Shown here one piece after another: positions 57,332-64,000 of a stretch of 64,000 bases of DNA (within the stretch, counting starts at the first letter, position 1; every line of letters begins with the position of its first letter). A program made the position numbers and the translations under genes. The DNA comes from Planoprotostelium fungivorum. Lineage: Eukaryota > Evosea > Variosea > Cavosteliida > Cavosteliaceae. The notes below the pieces were generated by a model, which was given only the letters and a program-made list of their open reading frames with translations, ran no database searches and had not been told where the DNA came from. The stretch spans positions 62,001-126,000 of the forward strand of contig MDYQ01000292.1 in assembly GCA_003024175.1 (NCBI GenBank), written 5' to 3'.

Positions 57332-60300
57332 TTAATTTTCTTCAAATGTAGGAAAAGTGAGTAGGCTCAGATCTGCACTCGCCCACGCCACTCCATCAAA
57401 CAATTCGTAGATAAATCTCCTCGCCTGCCCCCGTCAATCTACACCGTTGTAGATGCACTCACCGCCAGCTTGTACTTGTACACTCCCATCAGCTTGTAAG
57501 CCTCCAGGGCCACTCTGGGTGAAGAGAAGGCGAGTGTGTGCTGTGCCTTCAGCCTCTTTAGAGTTCTCGATGCACTGTCTGCAGAGATGGAGTTGCTGAG
57601 GTGTGTGACGTTGGTCAAGATCTCGTTGTTCGTCTCGTCTTCCTTGTCAAAATAGGAGATGTGGCCGCTCACGGCGTACGAGCCGCAGTACTTGTCGTCG
57701 TGGAGCTGTAGTGGGTGATGAGATGGTGATGAGATCATGAGATGATGTTGAGATGGATGATGAGATGATGTTGAGATGGATGATGAGATGATGTTGAGAT
57801 GGATGATGAGATGATGTTGAGATGGATGATGTGATGAACGGGTGCTCACTCTAAAGAGGAGCTCGCTCTTGTGGTCTTTCGGTACACAAATGAGAGAAGA
57901 TAGATTCGTCGGGGACTCCCAACCCAGCCAATCCAATCGCCGTCTGGCATCTTCCACCCCGGACATCATTCCCAGGATGTACATGCACGTCCTATTGATG
58001 ACGTCAGATGACGTCACTGGTCACGTGACCCACCCTCTGATGGATAGACAGGGGTCGTTGGTTGCCAAATTGGTCAATACTTGTAAGACATCCATGTTTT
58101 GGATGTGATATCTCGACTGTAAGAGAAAAGATAGACCCGTTTGGCTCGAACCGATGTGGCCCTGTCATATCTCAGATCTCGATGTACGATCGTACGGTGG
58201 GATTTAGGGTTTAACGATACGTACCAGGGCCCACAGGGCGGCCCGCCTCTGGAGTTGTGTCTGTGTCGTGAGCTCACTCGCACATTGGATGAACTCGTTG
58301 ACGTGTCTGCTCTCTTCTAATACCTGACAACCCTTCTCTGTCTTTGCCAATTCTCCGTAAAAGTGAGGCGGTGGGGTCACCCCATCTCTGTCATGACTGA
58401 TGAGCGTTTCTCATCGTCATGAGTGTAAGTGACTCACAGTTCTTGTTCTTTCGTTGCGGTGAGAGAGGATGATGGTGAGAAGACTTGATTGAGTTCGTGT
58501 TCGATGGATAAGACGTAGCTGTCGTTTAGTTCTTTCTTCCACAGATTCATCTCGGTGTGGATCTGATTGCCTTCTGCCAACAAGTTGGCGAGGCCGTTGG
58601 GGCGTGAGAGAGATCTGTCATCGTGAACAGCTGATTCGTCGATGTGATGTGGATGTTGATGTGATGTTGATGATGATGTGATGTGATGTCAATGATGATG
58701 ATGATGATGATGATGATGATGTATCACCTCAGCCACAGATGTTTACCCGCCGGACCGTGTTTGAGTAGCTGAGGTTTCGCAGCGATGAGAGCATCCATGC
58801 ACTCCACTTGATTGCACGCCTCCGTCAGTGCATTCAACGCCATCTTAGAAGCTTTGATGTCTCCATCGTTCAGCTGCATCCCCGTCAGAAACAATAAAAT
58901 AGAATAAATGTCGAGCGATATTCGCGTTGCGATGGAGACGAGAATAAAATGAAATAAATACCTGATCTAATAAGAAGGTGATTCCCCATTGGTCGAAATT
59001 TTGAACTCCAGATCGAACCAACACGTGAAGATGCCTCGTAGCTCTGAATCTCGTTCCTACTTTTTTCTCAGATAAAGAAATTTCCATCGACTTTCACCCT
59101 TCGAGCTAGAGCTCAAGGCTTTACTCAGAAACATCCTCGTGTGATCCGAACTGTTTCTCCGTCATCTTTCGTCCGTTTTTCATCGAGTTTTCATCGAGTT
59201 TTCACTCACGTAGTGTAGTCGAGAGAGGTAACGATGGTTGCAAACAGATCGTCTCTCGATGGCAGAGCGACCAAGGCCGTCAGATAATCTAAGATGCCGA
59301 AATCGATCAAGATCTCCATGCCGCGGGGGGTAGTGCTGAGGCTGCCAAGGATGGTGAAGTACTCTGCTGACATCTTCTTCCACATCTTTTCAGAGCTGAG
59401 GGGTCGTTCTTTGTGCTGTGGAGGGATCAATAAAATCGTTCGATTTCATTTCGTCTTGTATTCGTATCGTCCATCCTTTTGTCCTTATTATCTATTCTTC
59501 TATTCTTATTATCGATCCTTCTATTCTTATCGTCTATCTTCATTCTTATCGTCATCCTTATTCTTATCGCCTATCTCTCTATTCTTAATCTATCTTCTCG
59601 ATTTCCATCCATACATTCTCTATTCTCATGCATCGTCTCTCTCATTCGTAGGATTCGATTTGATGCATTGGAAGACAAAGATTTGATGTAAATAACGCAC
59701 CGCAGGATGAGCGTTAGCCACCGGGTCTAATTCCAACTTGATGATATCGATGATCTCCGGAATCAATTTGCTGTGCTTCAGATAATCCGCTCCCTGCTCC
59801 GTAGACACGAGCACCTACCGCCGTCACCCCACGTTAAACCCTAAACCCACCTGCAGCAACTGTACGGCGATCCTCCTGTACTTGTCGTTCTCCGGTGTCC
59901 ATGGTAACGCGGCGAAGGCTTGTGTGAGTGGCCTGAAGTAAGAGAGTACCCTCTTGATGAATTTCGTCTTCATGACTTGAGTCAATAGAGTTGGGTTACT
60001 CAACAGGGGCCCGTCAATGAGATCGCTGATGTTATCCCATTTCCATTTCGTGTGATCTTTCGTTGTGGTCACCTGAAAGATGTCAGCAGATCGAAATTTC
60101 ATCGAAATCTACCTGAGATTCGAGAATCTTCGTCCTCAGTTGGTCTTGATCGAGTTGAGCGTCTAATTTCTTCAGTGAATCGATCTTTCTCTCGTGTCTC
60201 CTGTCTCCCAATTTCAGTCGTTTCCAATCGTTGGTCGCGCCACTGGTTTCAGCCGTGTTGTTGTTCGAATGTTTCTGATGGTGATACGAATGCAAATTGG

Positions 60301-62156
60301 ACAGCATCGTGGAGGCACGTGATCTCTGTCTTGGGTCCAACACGGTGAAAGAGGCCGCGAATTCGACTAATTTCGGTAGAGTTTGCACCTGGACGCGTTT
60401 CAATCCCGCACCCTCCCATTTTTTCACCTTTGCGCATTGGTTGGGTGGTAATAAAACATTGGTCAGGTAGAGCAGTTCACCCAGTAAGAGCGTCGCCTTC
60501 GTGACTGTACTCTGTCCTCCCGCCTCCGAATTCTTGGAATATTTCGTTCCCAAGGTAACGAGGCCTTCGATGAGTCCACAGTGAATGAACGCGACGAGCA
60601 GCACGGACAAGTAATTGTTTAAGAGGTTCTGCTGTTTTCCTCTCGCCTTCTTTGGTAGTTCTAATAATCCAATGGATCGAAACGAATGGTCCTCCTCTGC
60701 TGAAGATCCCAATTTGGTTCCGGACGGGTCCGAATTCTTGTCCACGTCGGAAATTCGGAATATATCGAAGAGAGCGTCCAGGACTTGGACCTGATGACGT
60801 CATCACGTGGAACTCGTGGAAAACTCACGTGGAGGTCGTGAGAGGGGAGGTAGAAGGCATTGACGAGCGAGGCTAATCCGAACGGAAACGAAGAGAGGAC
60901 GAAGACACCAGTCCAACCTCTCAGCAGAATCGATATAGCTCGGATGCTCATCGATACCTAGACCAGTCAATCTACAACCTGCCACGACGTCTCACCTTGT
61001 CTTCTTTCTTCTCCTTCTTTGGGGCGGTGGAAGTCTGGCCGGTGGGGTTCGTGATCGTGAGCTGAGGTTTGTTCTGAGCGTTTCCCGCCAAATTATTTGG
61101 CGCGTTGTTTGCGGCGCCAGCGGCGGGTGCCGGGGGTGGTGCAGGTGGGGTTTCCTGATTTATTTAATTTCCATCTACAATCCATCGAGATGTCGTGACT
61201 CATGTCATGATGTGCCTCTTACCTTGATTTGACATTCGGTGATGGGAGCGAGCAGGATACCGAGATCGAGAGGAATTCGAACGAATTTTCGATTCGAACC
61301 GTTCAAGAGGTAGGCCAGGCCTTGAACCAGAGACTCTTGTATGCCGACGTTATTAGGATCGAGAATAGCGTTGAGGAGTAATTTGATGCCTCCGCAGTTG
61401 GCGGACACCTTTGGATTTCGCATGGCTGTGATGTCCATCAGATGGATGATATGACATTCGGACTCACTGATCTCGCAGACGACCTCAACGGAGATTCTCT
61501 GTAGAGGGTCCTCGGCTGCCTCTCCCAAACTAACGAGAGAATGGACGATGTTGTTGGGAATGGTCTCACAACATGTGACGACCCACTTTCTAACCAACTT
61601 CAAAACTTGCAGTCTGTCGGGGTTAGAAGAGAGATGACGAATGCATCTTTGCACCTCTCGACTTCGGTTTGTTTGTCGATCTTGTCTAATGACCTGATAT
61701 GATGGTCAGATGGTGGGAAGTGAAAGACAAAATTACCTGGAGATGAACAAATTGACACCGAGAGATATGAGATGGACGGTAAATTCAGAGTTTTTGAGAT
61801 AGTAACGAATGACACGGAGTGCGGCAACTCTTAATGTTCTGAGAGATCCCAATAGGGTCGCTCGTAGGCTGAGGAATTTCTTTACGAACTCGATCTTCGA
61901 CTGATGATGATATGATATGGTATGTAAAGACTCACCAACAGAGGAGTGCGTCCGTATCATAACTCTCAATTTGATCCGATATTTGGACCAACTCGTTGAG
62001 GAGATTCAGACGAATCTTGGGAGGAACATCTTCATCTCCTTTGGAGAGTTGTTGAACGATAGACGATACAGAGGACTCTGGTTTAGACATCCACTGCTGT
62101 CTATTAAGAGCCGACGGCTTCTTCCGCCTGAGGTCTGATACAGATGAAGATTCCAT
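57332..62156 (-). CDS. RICTOR: Rictor / Pianissimo, TORC2 subunit
   Basis: Start MESSSVSDLRRKKPSALNRQ, then PPKIRLNLLNELVQISDQIE. Armadillo/HEAT-like RICTOR_N follows: SLRTLRVAALRVIRYYLKNS, FTVHLISLGVNLFISRSLDK, VLKLVRKWVVTCCETIPNNI, VHSLVSLGEAAEDPLQRISV, AMRNPKVSANCGGIKLLLNA, IQESLVQGLAYLLNGSNR, with a Pro/Ala/Asn-rich insertion at about 61010-61155. The middle domain shows LDAQLDQDQLRTKILESQV, TTTKDHTKWKWDNISDLIDG and MKTKFIKRVLSYFRPLTQAF. Near the C-terminus, RRRLDWLGWESPTN and LICVPKDHK are RICTOR_V-like. The last exons give YFDKEDETNNEILTNVTHLS and ALEAYKLMGVYKYKLA, then ARRFIYELFDGVAWAS. Scaffold of TORC2, acting on Akt/PKB and actin polarity; Pianissimo is the Dictyostelium chemotaxis orthologue. 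About 20 introns. Confidence 0.92.
57436..57453 (-). repeat. Intron palindrome in the RICTOR gene
   Basis: On the coding strand the intron reads GTGAGTGC, then ATCTACAACGGTGTAGAT, then TGACGGGGGCAG: donor, hairpin, branch-like TGAC and acceptor with almost nothing else. Confidence 0.85.
57741..57832 (-). repeat. Four tandem 23-bp repeats in a RICTOR intron
   Basis: Unit (plus strand) GATGATGTTGAGATGGATGA + TGA repeated four times with almost no change, inside an intron bounded by donor GTGAGCAC (near 57850) and acceptor CACTACAG (near 57706). Confidence 0.85.
59440..59690 (-). repeat. Low-complexity TCTTAT/CTAT intron in RICTOR
   Basis: Intron sequence between two RICTOR exons is made of irregular TCTATTCTTATCGTC-like units. 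The open frames it creates on the plus strand (Ser/Leu/Phe-rich) are not genes. Confidence 0.65.
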
Positions 62157-62807
62157 TTTCAGGTTGTAGTCGTCTATTTTTTAGCTTTTTAGTGCTTCCA
62201 GCACCTCGACCAGCGTGCAAAGAGCGACACCAACCATCGCAGCGTTCAAGTGTACGCTGATAGAGGGCTCTATCCATCCACGTGTTGCATCTTTTCAATC
62301 GACGTAGAAGGAGGAATCGATAGAATGATGCATCATGTGATTAGGAGGCTTCGTTGGACGTCCTGGTGTCACCCTCTAACATGAAACTGGTGCCAATACG
62401 ACTGAAGAACCAGAATGCCAAGCTAAGTTGATTCCCATCTCGAACCAATCATCTCACGGGTTCTCCATTCCACGTTCTGTCTGTCTGCTCCCATTTCATC
62501 GTCAAGTTATGAATGAATGCAAGGTGGCGAATTCTTCCTAGGGACGAACATCGTTCCGCGTGGGAGGTGACGGCCAAAATCTTTCTCTTTGCCACACGAT
62601 TATTGAAAGAACATTGCGCGGTATTGACTGTTAGGAGCAAAGAATGCCGAATTTCAGATCGCCACCTTAGCTGCAGAAGACGGCAGCAGCTGCGATGATT
62701 CGGTGATTGTTGGAAGAACATAGCGCGGTATCGACTGTTAGGACCTCCGGAGGTCCACCTTAACAGCTGCCTCTTATTTGTTTCTTTGGGTCATAAAAAC
62801 AACAACC
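62157..62807. other. Divergent intergenic region with small repeats
   Basis: Lies between the RICTOR start and the F-box-like gene start. Holds a 28-bp direct repeat (62609-62636 and 62716-62743) and a facing pair of AAGGTGGCGA / TCGCCACCTT words about 150 bp apart (62521 and 62663), which could be the ends of a tiny MITE-like element. No gene recognised. Confidence 0.5.
62609..62636 (+). repeat. 28-bp direct repeat, first copy
   Basis: GAACATTGCGCGGTATTGAC plus TGTTAGGA; the second copy at 62716-62743 differs at two positions and lies 107 bp downstream, close to the start of the F-box-like gene. Confidence 0.75.
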
Positions 62808-64000
62808 ATGGACACTGCACCCCCCGACACCATCATAGCCATACAAGAGCACCTCGACTTCTTCTGCATTCGTCAATTGGTGCAGTTCTACCCTTGTTCT
62901 CTCTGACCAACTCAGATGAGCACATGCCGCAGATTGTTCACCATCTTAGAGCCTCTCTACTGGTCTCGCCTCAAGTTCACCGTACACACATATGATTCGT
63001 GTATGAGCTGGCTGTACAACAAGAAGGAGCTGGCTAGACATGTCCGAGAGCTCTGCATCAAAGTGCATGAATATCCAGACGACCCATCTGCCTTCCACGA
63101 GTGTTTGAGCCGGTTCATCAATGTCGATAAGATCAAGCTGGAACTGGCTGTATGGTACGGTTTACACCAGTTGTTTGGAGCTCTCAAATGCAAGCCACGA
63201 GAGGTTCACCTTCACATCACTTATAAAGACTGGGAGATTGAACAGGTGACGAACTTTCGATCAAGAGTAGAGGTCTGACCGAATGACAGGTAAACCAAGA
63301 GTGAGATTTGGGAGATAATGATGCGACGCTGAGTACAGATCAGGGCACTGAGAGAGTTGCTCCAGCGTGGCGTCAGGTCGATTCACATCGAGTATGAGGG
63401 ACAGATCGACTTTATAACAGAAGAAGACCTTCAACAAGTCGAATCCATTTTCATCTCTCATACAAATGGAAGCCTGCTCACGTATCGGTGAGTATTCCCC
63501 CGCATAATGTTTCTTACACACCACAGCCTACCCAACTTGAAAAAGATTCAATTACGCGTGAGTGCACAGCTTAAAGAAACAAGTCTGATTCCAACAGGAG
63601 CATTTCGATCGATTCAACGCGTTTGCGGCCATCAATCCACAGATCACTCACGTTATCATCCAATACGGCATACTACCTCCTTTGGGTGATCTATTACCCA
63701 ACCTGCAGCACTTAGAAGGGGCCGCACACTATGATGCCATGTTGCCCATGTCTGATGGTGAGGTTATTCCATGTCTCTCTCTCATTCTGTTCTAGGACGA
63801 TTTCGAACCATGAAGACGTTCTCGATACATCAGAATGCAATTCCTCCTCCTCCTTCCGCCTGGGCGGCTCAGAGTCAACTTTGGTCTCTGTCGATGGTTT
63901 ACCCACTCCCCGACTGGAGCCATCTGCCACCGAATCTAACTCACCTCTCAGTCCAAACCTCCCACGATGAAGTGGACAAGATCTTATCGCAGGCTGCAAA
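62808..64000 (+). CDS. F-box-like protein (partial, runs off the window)
   Basis: MDTAPPDTIIAIQEHLDFFC, IRQL, then after a 37-44 nt intron MSTCRRLFTILEPLYWSRLK and FTVHTYDSC. The pattern (P-x-I-I..I-x-x-x-L....L-x-x-x-C-R-x-L..I..P-x-W) is an F-box. The rest looks like irregular LRR-type beta-strand segments: ARHVRELCIKVHEYPDD, FINVDKIKLELAVWYGL, LKCKPREVHLHITYKDWE, VRSIHIEYEGQIDF, LPNLKKIQLR, ITHVIIQYGILPPLGDLLPN, LQHLEGAAH and PPNLTHLSVQTSHDEVDKIL. Introns are short; the frame is open to the window end. Probably a substrate adaptor of an SCF E3 ligase; target unknown. Confidence 0.65.

Overview
This window is nuclear DNA from a eukaryote with a compact, intron-rich genome. Genes sit 100-600 bp apart on both strands. 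Most introns are 40-70 nt, with GTGAG-type donors and branch-like TGAC/TAAC close to the 3' AG. The gene set (IFT88, Rictor/Pianissimo, hormone-sensitive lipase, WDR46/UTP7, BUD23, NRDE2, TRAPPC6, LSM12, ADF/cofilin, TMBIM6) combines TORC2 and cofilin-driven motility with a ciliary gene. LRR and beta-helix surface receptors and F-box proteins are also present. This fits a free-living amoeboflagellate. An amoebozoan of the protosteloid type (for example Planoprotostelium-like) is my best guess, by inference only.

Layout. 1-11 kb: two tandem, minus-strand genes (unit about 5.98 kb) for secreted-type beta-helix ectodomain plus multi-pass membrane proteins, then the stub of a third copy. A decayed DDE-transposase-like remnant lies between the two full copies. 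11-28.6 kb: a housekeeping block holding a RING/B-box protein with a bacterial-type C-terminal domain, MTFP1, BUD23, WDR46, IFT88, hormone-sensitive lipase, Bax inhibitor-1 and TRAPPC6. 28.6-45.6 kb: three paralogous leucine-rich-repeat receptors (two minus, one plus). Each has a canonical GPS autoproteolysis motif, one membrane span and a cytoplasmic kinase-fold domain that lacks the catalytic aspartates. Between them lie an F-box/ankyrin-like gene and a small four-span membrane protein gene. 46-48.3 kb: a secreted GH78-type alpha-L-rhamnosidase. 48.3-49.9 kb: a poor stretch with one uncertain small gene. 49.9-62.2 kb: NRDE2, cofilin, LSM12 and Rictor. 62.8 kb to the end: an F-box-like gene that leaves the window.

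The most novel items are: (i) the LRR-GAIN/GPS-TM-pseudokinase receptor cluster, with inverted, partly homogenised copies; (ii) a short palindromic word (ATCTACAACG / CGTTGTAGAT) that recurs in introns of unrelated genes at fixed places relative to the splice sites, often shared over about 20 nt between genes; (iii) a RING/B-box protein fused to a domain otherwise known to me from bacterial zinc-ribbon proteins; and (iv) tandem beta-helix membrane receptors whose membrane halves are nearly identical while their ectodomains have diverged.

Exon joins were worked out by eye from reading frame and splice signals. Outer coordinates are firmer than internal ones. No RNA genes or CRISPR arrays were recognised.
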